Source: Conyzicola nivalis (GTDB lineage Bacteria > Actinomycetota > Actinomycetes > Actinomycetales > Microbacteriaceae). Taken from it: a DNA stretch of 64,000 bases. The notes below the pieces were generated by a model that saw only the letters and a program-made list of their open reading frames with translations, ran no database searches and was not told the DNA's origin. Shown here one piece after another: positions 24,939 through 35,045 of this stretch; positions within the stretch are counted from its first letter, which is position 1; each line of letters opens with the position of its first letter. Location of the stretch: positions 1,938,882 through 2,002,881 of the forward strand of contig NZ_BMGB01000001.1 in assembly GCF_014639655.1 (NCBI RefSeq), read 5' to 3'. The translations under genes and the position numbers were made by a program.

Positions 24939-25607
24939 CTAGGCGAAGTCCGGGTCCGGCTCGGCCTCGTAGGCGACGTCGACGCGCTCACGGCGCCCGT
25001 TGTTGAGCACACCGTCGCTCTCTTCGAGGTAGCACTTTCCGCAGAGCGACTGGTACGAGACATCCTGAACCAGATCGATCGCGACCTGTTCGCCGTCGAA
25101 AATGAACTGCCCGTCGACCGTGCGCGCGTTGAATACCGCCTTGCGTCCGCAGCGGCAGATCGTCTTGAGCTCCTCGATCGAGTGAGCGATTTCGAGCAGG
25201 CGGCGGCTGCCCGGGAACGCGACCGTCTGGAAGTCGGTGCGGATGCCGTAGGCCAGCACGGGTACGCCCTCGATGATCGCGATGCGCAGCAGGTCGTCGA
25301 CCTGAGTCTCGGAGAAGAACTGCGCCTCGTCGACCAGCAGGCAGCTGACGTCTTTTCCGGTCTGCTTGCGTACTCGGGCTCGCTCGCCCGCGAAGGCGAC
25401 GTAGATGTCTTCGTCGGGACCGACGGTGAAGTCGACGGCGCGGGTGACCCCGAGCCGGGAGACGATGGCGTTGTCGCCCTTGGTGTCGATGCGCGGCTTG
25501 GCCAACAGAACCTGCTGGTCACGCTCCTCGTAGTTGAACGCGGCCTGGAGGAGAGCGGTGCTCTTGCCGCTGTTCATCGCACCGTAGCGAAAATAGAGTT
25601 TCGACAT
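24939..25607 (-). CDS. tdk: thymidine kinase (class II, zinc ribbon)
   Basis: The 222-aa protein begins at ATG 25607. The P-loop is YGAMNSGKST. The lasso and thymidine-binding region follow in ECLLVDEAQFF-like sequence (DVSCLLVDEAQFF). Zinc cysteines are CRCGRKAVF and CGKCYLEES, four cysteines in two pairs. It phosphorylates thymidine to dTMP for salvage. It is 2 bp downstream of a response-regulator gene in a different frame, so it probably shares a transcript. Confidence 0.93.
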   Translation of the reverse strand: MSKLYFRYGAMNSGKSTALLQAAFNYEERDQQVLLAKPRIDTKGDNAIVSRLGVTRAVDFTVGPDEDIYVAFAGERARVRKQTGKDVSCLLVDEAQFFSETQVDDLLRIAIIEGVPVLAYGIRTDFQTVAFPGSRRLLEIAHSIEELKTICRCGRKAVFNARTVDGQFIFDGEQVAIDLVQDVSYQSLCGKCYLEESDGVLNNGRRERVDVAYEAEPDPDFA

Positions 25608-25609
25608 TG

Positions 25610-26311
25610 TTAAAGCAGGTATCCGTCTTCTGCGGCGCGTCGGATGAGCTCCGCCTTCTTGCTCGCCGGGCGGTTTGCCTTGGCGTACTTCTCGCGAACC
25701 CGGCGCAGGTAGGTCTTCGCCGTCTCGTACTGCACGTTCATCTTGCTCGCCACCTCGACGGTGCTGTAGCCCGAGACGTAGAGGCGGAACGCCTCGATCT
25801 CCCCCGCGCTGAGCTTCGGTCGCGACTGGCTCGTGGCGCCGACCGGGAGCGGACGCCAGTCGCGCTGCACCACGGTGTTGGGCCGCACGCCCATGATGGC
25901 GCGGGCGGCGTCCATCACCTCGCGCATCGGCAGCGTCTTGGAGAGGAAGCCCGCGGCACCCGCGGCGAGCGCCCGGTCGCGCGACTCGCGGCTGTCGAGG
26001 CTGGTGAGCACGATCACCTTGGCCCCGGCGGCGCGGCAGGTGCGCACCCTGGCCTCGATCGAGACCGGCTCCTTCAGCTGGAAGTCGAGGAAGACCAGGT
26101 CGGTGGGGAAGTTGTCGCTGTGCACGAGCTCGAGCCAGGTGCTCGCGCTCAACACGAGGTCGAAGTCGGGGGCGTTCGCGTAGATCCAACTGCTGAGGCT
26201 GTCGAGCAGTACCTCGTGGTCGTCGAGGATGGCCAGCCGCACGCGCGTCGGATCGGGCACGTTGCCCGCGCCCGAGGGGCCGCCGGCCTGCCTGCCCTCA
26301 ACGCTGTTCAT
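25610..26311 (-). CDS. LuxR-type (NarL) response regulator
   Basis: A 233-aa protein. The receiver domain covers about 25-145, with acidic pair DDHE at 30-33 and phosphoacceptor Asp76 in FLDFQL. LTSLDS and FLSKTLP are the later conserved positions. A C-terminal LuxR helix-turn-helix lies at about 168-233 (STVEVASKMNVQYETAKTYL). Its start overlaps the membrane partner gene by 14 bp, downstream of the kinase gene, so all three form one unit. It is the only response regulator seen with either of the two sensor modules in this window. Confidence 0.93.
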   Translation of the reverse strand: MNSVEGRQAGGPSGAGNVPDPTRVRLAILDDHEVLLDSLSSWIYANAPDFDLVLSASTWLELVHSDNFPTDLVFLDFQLKEPVSIEARVRTCRAAGAKVIVLTSLDSRESRDRALAAGAAGFLSKTLPMREVMDAARAIMGVRPNTVVQRDWRPLPVGATSQSRPKLSAGEIEAFRLYVSGYSTVEVASKMNVQYETAKTYLRRVREKYAKANRPASKKAELIRRAAEDGYLL

Positions 26312-27461
26312 ATGAAAACCTTAGTGTCAGCTCGGGGTGCTCGTGCTCGACCTGCAGGTCGCCGAACATCACGCGCACGACGGCGAGGAACGGCGCGAGC
26401 GGCCCCTTCACCACGTTCAGCTCGGAATCCAGCCGCGCCCGCAGCACCACGTCGCACCGCGCACCGGCGGGGGTGATCGCGATCTCGGCCCCTGAATCGC
26501 CCAGAGACTGCTCGTCGTGCAGCGCCACGATGAACGCTCGCAGCGCTGTGCGCTCGTCGGTGGACATGTGCTCGGCCAGCCGCTGTTCGTCGGTCACGAC
26601 GGCGCCCGCGGCCGCTGACGCCGTGTGTCCGCGGTGGCCGGCCTGCTCGACCACGCTCTCCAGCCAGGTCCTATCGACGTCGGCCACCATGAGCGCGCGC
26701 ACCTCGTTCGAGATCGCTCTGGCGCGCTGACGGGTTTCCTCGTCGACGACCGCGCCCTCGAGCAGCGCGGTGAAGAACGGGACGACCTCCTGGTTGAGCA
26801 CCGTCACGCTGTCCTGCTGCACCGACCGGGCGATGGAGTCGCCGCGCGCACCCGACATGGCGGTCGAGACGCGGTCGGCGCGCACCCGCCAGCGGTCGAG
26901 ACTGCGCACGAGCACGTCGACGAACGCCGCGGCACCGAGCGACATGGCGAGAATCGGCGTCGCCGCCACGACGACGAAGACCCCGACTGGCGCGTCGACC
27001 ACGAACGAGTCGGGCCGCACGAGGGCGACGAACGCCGCGATGAACGCCGACCCCAGTCCGGAAACCATGAGTTCCCTCGCCGGCCGGTAGGGGGCGAGCG
27101 CCACGATGAACAGCCCGACAGCCGGCGCGCCCCAGTTGTCGCGCAGGTAGGGGTCGGAGCCCCACATCGAGAGGTCGCTCGCGATCATCGCGGCCAACGC
27201 GGAGCCGACGACCAGCGCGTGCGTGCGCGCGGTGAGCGGTGCCCGCAGCGGGCTCGACCTCAGCACCAGGGCGAGGCTTGCGACGGCGACGAACAGCAGG
27301 GCCGCTATGGCGAAGGTCGCGCTGACGATGCTGTCGCGGTTCAGCCAGGTCATGATCCCCGCGTACACGGGCAGCAGCAGGCCGGCGAGGTAGCTGGTGG
27401 GTCGGCCGACGAGCGCCGCGAGCGGATCACGCTGCTGCACCGCGCGCTCCTGCGCACTCAC
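26298..27461 (-). CDS. membrane partner of sensor kinase, module A (degenerate kinase-like domain)
   Basis: A 387-aa protein starting at GTG 27461, overlapping the kinase stop as GTGA. Five or so membrane helices (about 20-180) precede a cytoplasmic domain. It has a helix with EVVPFFTALLEG and RARAISNEVRALMVADVDR, then ERTALRAFIVALHDE and a beta segment. This resembles the layout of the kinase's dimerisation and GHKL region, yet there is no N box, G1 or G2 motif and no H box. It is probably a pseudokinase or scaffold. A paralogous gene is at 56386-57513. Role inferred from topology and coupling. Confidence 0.7.
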   Translation of the reverse strand: MSAQERAVQQRDPLAALVGRPTSYLAGLLLPVYAGIMTWLNRDSIVSATFAIAALLFVAVASLALVLRSSPLRAPLTARTHALVVGSALAAMIASDLSMWGSDPYLRDNWGAPAVGLFIVALAPYRPARELMVSGLGSAFIAAFVALVRPDSFVVDAPVGVFVVVAATPILAMSLGAAAFVDVLVRSLDRWRVRADRVSTAMSGARGDSIARSVQQDSVTVLNQEVVPFFTALLEGAVVDEETRQRARAISNEVRALMVADVDRTWLESVVEQAGHRGHTASAAAGAVVTDEQRLAEHMSTDERTALRAFIVALHDEQSLGDSGAEIAITPAGARCDVVLRARLDSELNVVKGPLAPFLAVVRVMFGDLQVEHEHPELTLRFSYEQR

Positions 27462-28675
27462 GGCGCGACCTCCGGTTCGACCCTGTCGACCGCCGGAAGA
27501 CGAAGAAGAATGGATGTACCGGTGCCGGGTGTCGACCAGACCTGCACCGTGCCGTCCACCGTTTCGATGCGACGGCGCACCGACTGGCGAAGGCCCAGCC
27601 GGTCGAGGCTGGTCTCGCGTTCGGAGAAGCCCTTGCCGGCGTCGATGATCATCACGGAGACCTCGGCCTCCGAGCCGTAGACCACGACCTCGGCGCGGTC
27701 GGTGTCCGCGTGCTTGATCACGTTGACCAGGCACTGCTTGACGGCGAGCCCGACGGCCAGCTGCCGTTGGGCGTCCAGGCGCTGGATGGCGTTGGGGTCA
27801 CCGCTCAGTACGACCTCGAGGCCGAGGTCGCGCGCCTCGTCGATCGACCGGTACAGGCGGCTCGCGAACCAGCCGGAACGGTCGTCCGCCCACTCGCCGT
27901 CGCCCTCCGCGGGCGTCACGAGCCACTCCTCGCCGACGAGAACCTGGAGATCGCGCTCGATACGGCCGCGCAGGTTGCTGCGCAGCGCCCCGTCGGGCGA
28001 CACCGCGACGGCGGCGAGGTGGTTGAGGATCGTGTCGTGCAGCATGGCGGCGGCGCGCACCTCGATGCGGTGGCGGATGTCGGAGAGCTGCTCGTCACGC
28101 GCGGCGCGCTGCAGGCTCGGCTGGGCCAGGTACACGCGTTGGCGGCTCAGCCCGACGACCGTGAACATGATCGACACGACGCCGACGACGCCGAGCGCGG
28201 TGATGTCGGGGACGATAGCGGCACCGGTCTGCAGTGCGGCGACGATCGTGACCCCCTCGCCCAGGAGGTAGCCGGCGACGCACCAGGCGGTGGCCTTGAG
28301 CACACCGATACCCGCGCCCCCCACGACGGTGAGAGCGATCTTCGCGAGCGTGAACACGAAGTTGTCGGTGGCGATCACGTCGGGGAACTGGAGCGTCCCC
28401 GTATAGACGAGCGAGTAGACGCTGACCGTTCCGACGATCAGGTAGAGCACGGAGAACAGCGTGGTGCGGTAACGCTCGAGCAGCCAGAGCACGACGAGGA
28501 ACACCAGCAGCGAGACCGCCGCCGGCCAGAGCGTGGATTCGGGCCACCTGCTCTGCAGGGCGATCACGATGAGCAGTGCGGCCACGAGGACCACGAACGA
28601 GATCACGTGAGCGGCGCGCGCGAACGCGCGGCTCTCGCTATGGGGTGCGAGATGACCCGGTAGCCCGAGAGACAT
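27458..28675 (-). CDS. membrane histidine kinase, module A
   Basis: A 405-aa protein with about six membrane helices in residues 22-175. The cytoplasmic part has the H box AAAMLHDTILNHL (His213). The HATPase domain has Asn318 in LVNVIKHAD (N box), DAGKGF at 345-350 (G1) and GTGTS at 384-388 (G2). It is of the NarL-partner class (HisKA_3-like). It would phosphorylate the response regulator encoded two genes downstream. The stimulus is unknown, since no extracellular loop is large. The start may be at the ATG at 28675. Confidence 0.85.
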   Translation of the reverse strand: MSLGLPGHLAPHSESRAFARAAHVISFVVLVAALLIVIALQSRWPESTLWPAAVSLLVFLVVLWLLERYRTTLFSVLYLIVGTVSVYSLVYTGTLQFPDVIATDNFVFTLAKIALTVVGGAGIGVLKATAWCVAGYLLGEGVTIVAALQTGAAIVPDITALGVVGVVSIMFTVVGLSRQRVYLAQPSLQRAARDEQLSDIRHRIEVRAAAMLHDTILNHLAAVAVSPDGALRSNLRGRIERDLQVLVGEEWLVTPAEGDGEWADDRSGWFASRLYRSIDEARDLGLEVVLSGDPNAIQRLDAQRQLAVGLAVKQCLVNVIKHADTDRAEVVVYGSEAEVSVMIIDAGKGFSERETSLDRLGLRQSVRRRIETVDGTVQVWSTPGTGTSILLRLPAVDRVEPEVAP

Positions 28676-28774
28676 CTCAGCTTCCCCTCTGCTCGGTGAT
28701 TGTCACGACGCTAATGCGTTTAACGACACACGTCGCACCCCAGTTCGGGCGGTCTCGCAGGTTCGGGGTTGCGG

Positions 28775-30256
28775 CTAGCGCGGAATCCGCAGTATCTGCG
28801 CCGTTCTCGTCATGATCGAGTCGGCGAGAGCCGGGTCATCCGAAAGCTTTTTTCCGAAACTGGGGACCATCGCGATGAGTTTCGGCCTCCACGCCTCGAT
28901 GCGGTCGGGGAAGCAGGTCTCGATGAGTCCGAGCATGATCGGCGCGGCGGTCGACGCTCCGGGCGAGGCTCCGAGCAGCCCGGCGATACTGCCGTCCGCG
29001 GCGGCCACGACCTCGGTGCCGAACTGCAGCACGCCGCCCTTCTTCGCGTCTTTTTTGATCACCTGTACGCGCTGGCCCGCGGTGATGCGGTACCAGTCCT
29101 TCTCTTCGCCCTTCGGGAAGAACTGCTGCAGCTCGGCGAACTTGGTGCTCTTCTTCGCGGCGAGCTGGCCGACGAGGTACTTCACGAGGCTGAGGTTGCC
29201 GGTTCCGGCGGCGATCATGGGAACGAGGTTGTGCGGGCGGATCGACTTGAACAGGTCGAACACCGAACCGGACTTGAGGAACTTGGGGCTGAAACCCGCG
29301 TACGGCCCGAACATCAGGCTCGTGCTGCCGTCGATGACGCGGGTGTCGAGGTGCGGGACCGACATCGGCGGGGCGCCCACGGCGGCCATGCCGTAGACCT
29401 TCGCCTGGTGCCTGGCCACGAGCTCGGGGTTGTCGCTGCGCAGGAACTCGCCGCTGACCGGGAATCCTCCGTAGCCGCGGATCTCGGGGATACCGCTCTT
29501 CTGCAACAGGTTGAGGGCGTTGCCGCCCGCGCCGACGAAGACGAACCGCGCGTAGATGTCGAACGGCGCGAGGCCGATCTCGCGTCGGCAGCTGATGCGC
29601 CAGAGTCCGTCCTTCTGGCGTTTGATGTTGGTGACGCGGGCGTCGTAGGTGATCTGCGCGCCGTTGTCCTCCATGTATTTCATGAGGCTGCCGGCGAGCG
29701 CGCCGAAGTTGACGTCGGTGCCCGCGGCGATGCGGGTCGCGGCGATCGGCTGCGACTTGGCGCGCCCCGGGATGAGCACGGGGGCCCAGCCGCGGATGAC
29801 GCTCGCATCTTCGCTGTACTCGAGTCCCTCGAACAACGGGTGGTCTTTGAGGGCGTCGAACCGCTTGCGCAGGTATTCGACGTTGCCCTCGCCCCAGACG
29901 AAGCTCATGTGCGGCGTCGGGTTGATGAAACTCGACGGCTCGGGCAGGTCGCCGTTCTCCACGAGGTGCGACCAGAACTGGCGCGACACCTGGAACTGCT
30001 CGTTCACCTTCACCGCGCCGGAGATCTCGATCGACCCGTCGGGCTTCTGCGGCGTGTAGTTCAGCTCGCAGAGAGCGGAGTGGCCGGTGCCGGCGTTGTT
30101 CCAGGGGTTCGAGCTCTCCTCGGCGGCGTCGCCGAGCTTCTCGAGAACCTGGATCGACCAGTCGGGCTGAAGTTGCTTGAGCATCGTGCCGAGAGTGGCA
30201 CTCATGATGCCGCCGCCAATGAGGGCGACATCGACGGGGGAATCTGGTGAACTCAC
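28775..30256 (-). CDS. mqo: malate:quinone oxidoreductase
   Basis: The 493-aa flavoenzyme has the FAD-binding GGGIMSATLG near residue 14, AGTGHSALCELNYTP, and the C-terminal segment AGLLGASPGASTAAPIMLGLI. These fit membrane-associated Mqo, which oxidises malate to oxaloacetate with electrons to quinone. It is typical of actinobacteria that use Mqo alongside or instead of malate dehydrogenase. The start is GTG. It is a single-gene unit. Confidence 0.95.
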   Translation of the reverse strand: MSSPDSPVDVALIGGGIMSATLGTMLKQLQPDWSIQVLEKLGDAAEESSNPWNNAGTGHSALCELNYTPQKPDGSIEISGAVKVNEQFQVSRQFWSHLVENGDLPEPSSFINPTPHMSFVWGEGNVEYLRKRFDALKDHPLFEGLEYSEDASVIRGWAPVLIPGRAKSQPIAATRIAAGTDVNFGALAGSLMKYMEDNGAQITYDARVTNIKRQKDGLWRISCRREIGLAPFDIYARFVFVGAGGNALNLLQKSGIPEIRGYGGFPVSGEFLRSDNPELVARHQAKVYGMAAVGAPPMSVPHLDTRVIDGSTSLMFGPYAGFSPKFLKSGSVFDLFKSIRPHNLVPMIAAGTGNLSLVKYLVGQLAAKKSTKFAELQQFFPKGEEKDWYRITAGQRVQVIKKDAKKGGVLQFGTEVVAAADGSIAGLLGASPGASTAAPIMLGLIETCFPDRIEAWRPKLIAMVPSFGKKLSDDPALADSIMTRTAQILRIPR

Positions 30257-30358
30257 CAGCCCAGCTTACGGCCCGCGTCCCTCGCGCCCACAGGGCAACG
30301 GCCTGCCTTGTGGGCGTGCATCGAATATGCCTCGATTAGCCGTGGTTCACTGTCAGTT

Positions 30359-31141
30359 GTGAACAACCCACTTCGGTACTGGACCGCCCTCGTGCTCATC
30401 GGGCTGGTCGGCGGCGTGCTGTCGGGGGCGTTCGGCATCGGCGGCGGGATCATCATGGTGCCGATGCTGATCGCGATAGCCGGTCTCGACCAGCGCGCTG
30501 CGGCGGCCACCTCGCTCGTCGCGATCATCCCCGCCGCGCTCGTCGGCTCGATCGCCTACCTGGCGAACGGCGAAATCGACCTCGCCGCCGCCGGCCTCAT
30601 CGCGGTGGGAGCTGTCGCGGGAACGCTCGTCGGCACCCGGCTGCTCCGACGCATCTCGCTTACCTGGTTGCGCTGGCTGTTCATCGCGCTCATCGTGGCG
30701 GTCGCCGCACGCATGCTGCTCGTCGCGCCGGAGCGGGGCGAGAGCGTCGAACTCACGGTGTGGGTGGCGCTCGGCTACATCGCGCTCGGACTGGTGATGG
30801 GCGTGGCATCCGGTCTCTTCGGCATCGGAGGCGGGGTGATCGCGGTTCCGGCCCTCGTCGCCGTCTTCGGCGCGAGCGACCTCGTCGCCAAGGGGACCTC
30901 GCTGCTCGTGATGCTGCCGACGGCGGTCGTCGGCACCGCGTCGAACGCACGCGCCCGCGTCGTCGACGTGCGGGCGGGGCTGGCGGTCGGAATCGCGGCG
31001 ACGGTCGGGTCGGTGCCCGGCGTCGCCTTGGCGCTCGTGATGCCGCCGCGGCTGTCGGGCATTCTGTTCGCGGTGCTGCTGCTGATCGCCGCGGTTCAGC
31101 TCACGGTGAGCGCGCTGCGGTCTAGAGGCCCAGCTTCGTGA
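30359..31141 (+). CDS. TauE/SafE family membrane transporter
   Basis: A 260-aa protein with about eight membrane helices in two homologous halves, each with a GxFGIGGG motif (SGAFGIGGGIIMVP and SGLFGIGGGVIAVP). This is the TauE/SafE (DUF81) sulfite or sulfonate exporter-type signature. GTG 30359 is chosen because the longer upstream extension has no membrane sense. No Shine-Dalgarno is clear, so a leaderless start is possible. The tail overlaps the convergent SGNH gene by 20 bp. The substrate is not known. Confidence 0.85.
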   Translation: MNNPLRYWTALVLIGLVGGVLSGAFGIGGGIIMVPMLIAIAGLDQRAAAATSLVAIIPAALVGSIAYLANGEIDLAAAGLIAVGAVAGTLVGTRLLRRISLTWLRWLFIALIVAVAARMLLVAPERGESVELTVWVALGYIALGLVMGVASGLFGIGGGVIAVPALVAVFGASDLVAKGTSLLVMLPTAVVGTASNARARVVDVRAGLAVGIAATVGSVPGVALALVMPPRLSGILFAVLLLIAAVQLTVSALRSRGPAS

Positions 31142-31787
31142 GCTCGGCGTCCATCCGCTCGGCGATCGCCGCGTAGCCCTCGTCGTTCGGGTGCAGGCCG
31201 TCGGCGGCCATCCACTCGGGGTGGCCCTCGATCCAGTGCGATGCGCCGGGGACGTAGTCGGCGCCGATCGACCGGGCGGCGTCCTCGACCCAGCCGCCGA
31301 TCACGTCGACCGAGGCCGGGCGCTCGTCGGTGTACCAGAACGGTTCGACGACGACGAAGCGGGCGTCGGGAAGGGCGGCCTTCAGGCGGTCGAGATCCTC
31401 CGTGATCTGCTCGCGGATGACCTCGGACAGCGCGTCGTACGAGAAGTTGTCGTTCAGCCCCATCGTGACGAACACGATCTCGGGATTCCGGTCGATGATC
31501 TGGCTGGGCAGGTCGTTCTCATCGACGCGGTTGGTGACGAAACCCAGGCCGTTGACGCTCGGATTGAACTCGTTCCAGTTGCGCTCGCGGCTGACGATTG
31601 TCGACCAGCGCTTGTCGGCGCTCGACGCCCCGGTGCCGAGGGTGTACGAGTCGCCGTAGAACGCGACGCGCGTGCCGGTGCCGGTGGCCGTGTCATCCGC
31701 GGGCTTGGAGGTGAGGGCCACGACGACTCCGATCGCTAGGACGAGGCAGAGCGCTGCCGCGATGATCAGTCTCACGCGGGTGCTCAT
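31122..31787 (-). CDS. exported SGNH/GDSL hydrolase
   Basis: The 221-aa protein has an N-terminal membrane anchor or signal (about 5-25). The SGNH blocks are in order: FYGDSYTLG (block I, Ser), GLNDN (block III, Asn) and ADGLHPNDEGY (block V, Asp and His). It is probably an esterase or acyl hydrolase outside the membrane. It follows asd with an imperfect hairpin between, and its end overlaps the convergent transporter gene. Confidence 0.88.
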   Translation of the reverse strand: MSTRVRLIIAAALCLVLAIGVVVALTSKPADDTATGTGTRVAFYGDSYTLGTGASSADKRWSTIVSRERNWNEFNPSVNGLGFVTNRVDENDLPSQIIDRNPEIVFVTMGLNDNFSYDALSEVIREQITEDLDRLKAALPDARFVVVEPFWYTDERPASVDVIGGWVEDAARSIGADYVPGASHWIEGHPEWMAADGLHPNDEGYAAIAERMDAELTKLGL

Positions 31788-31846
31788 GCCGTCTATTCGA
31801 CACCCTGGGGCGATGGGTTTGGTCGAGACGCGTTGTATCTGCGCGG

Positions 31847-31902
31847 TTTCGGGTCATCTGCGTGACGGCGCGCGCACGCCGGTGACTCGAATGGGCGCAG
31901 AC
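31847..31902. repeat. imperfect extragenic hairpin
   Basis: The arms TCTGCGC...TTCGGGTCA and TGACTCGAA...GCGCAGA pair with several mismatches around a GC-rich GCGTG/CACGC inner stem. It lies between asd and the SGNH gene and may end asd transcription. It resembles other long extragenic palindromes in this window in style only. Confidence 0.5.
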
Positions 31903-31912
31903 GCGCGCAGGG

Positions 31913-34360
<2,448 letters not shown>

Positions 34361-34442
34361 GTGGTTCTCCTGCGGTTCGAAGGTGCGGCCGGCTTCCGGC
34401 CCAATGTGCGATTCTAGCGGGCGCTCTCGCTGTGTTACGGCG

Positions 34443-35042
34443 TTAGTGCTCCGCGAGCCTGCGGCCCTCGAAGGCCCGGCCGAGGGTGACCTCGTCGGCG
34501 TACTCGAGGTCGCCGCCGACGGGGAGACCGGAGGCGAGGCGCGTGACCCGCAGGTTCGGTTGCTGCAGCAGACGGGTCAGATAGGTGGCCGTCGCCTCGC
34601 CCTCGAGGTTGGGGTCGGTCGCGATGATGACCTCGGTGACGACGCCGTCGCTGAGCCGCTGCATGAGCTGGCGGATGCGCAGGTCGTCGGGGCCGATGCC
34701 GTCGATCGGGCTGATCGCACCGCCGAGCACGTGGTACAGGCCCTTGAACTCGCGGGTGCGTTCGACGGCCACGACGTCTTTCGCCTCTTCGACGACGCAG
34801 ATGGTGGAGGGCGAGCGACGCGGATCGCGGCAGATGCTGCAGGTCTCCGTCTCGGTCACGTTGCCGCAGATGATGCAGAAGCGCACCTTGTCGCGCACCT
34901 CGGTGAGCACCTCGGCGAGACGGCTGACGTCGAAACTCTCGGTCTGCAGGATGTGGAACGCGATGCGCTGCGCCGACTTCGGGCCGATGCCGGGCAGGCG
35001 GCCGAGTTCGTCGATGAGTTCTTGGACGATTCCTTCGTACAC
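34443..35042 (-). CDS. recR: recombination mediator RecR
   Basis: A 199-aa protein with the helix-hairpin-helix [18 protein letters not shown] at 13-30. A four-cysteine zinc finger ([17 protein letters not shown]) and the TOPRIM domain ([22 protein letters not shown]) follow. RecR works with RecF/RecO to load RecA on gapped DNA. The start is GTG 35042, three bases after the dnaX stop, the common dnaX-recR order. Confidence 0.95.
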   Translation of the reverse strand: MYEGIVQELIDELGRLPGIGPKSAQRIAFHILQTESFDVSRLAEVLTEVRDKVRFCIICGNVTETETCSICRDPRRSPSTICVVEEAKDVVAVERTREFKGLYHVLGGAISPIDGIGPDDLRIRQLMQRLSDGVVTEVIIATDPNLEGEATATYLTRLLQQPNLRVTRLASGLPVGGDLEYADEVTLGRAFEGRRLAEH

Positions 35043-35045
35043 GGT

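Noticed and set aside
24939-26189. Apparent fusion of a response regulator-region frame with thymidine kinase
   Set aside because: The upstream part is an out-of-frame reading of the response regulator gene; tdk starts at 25607 with its own N-terminus.
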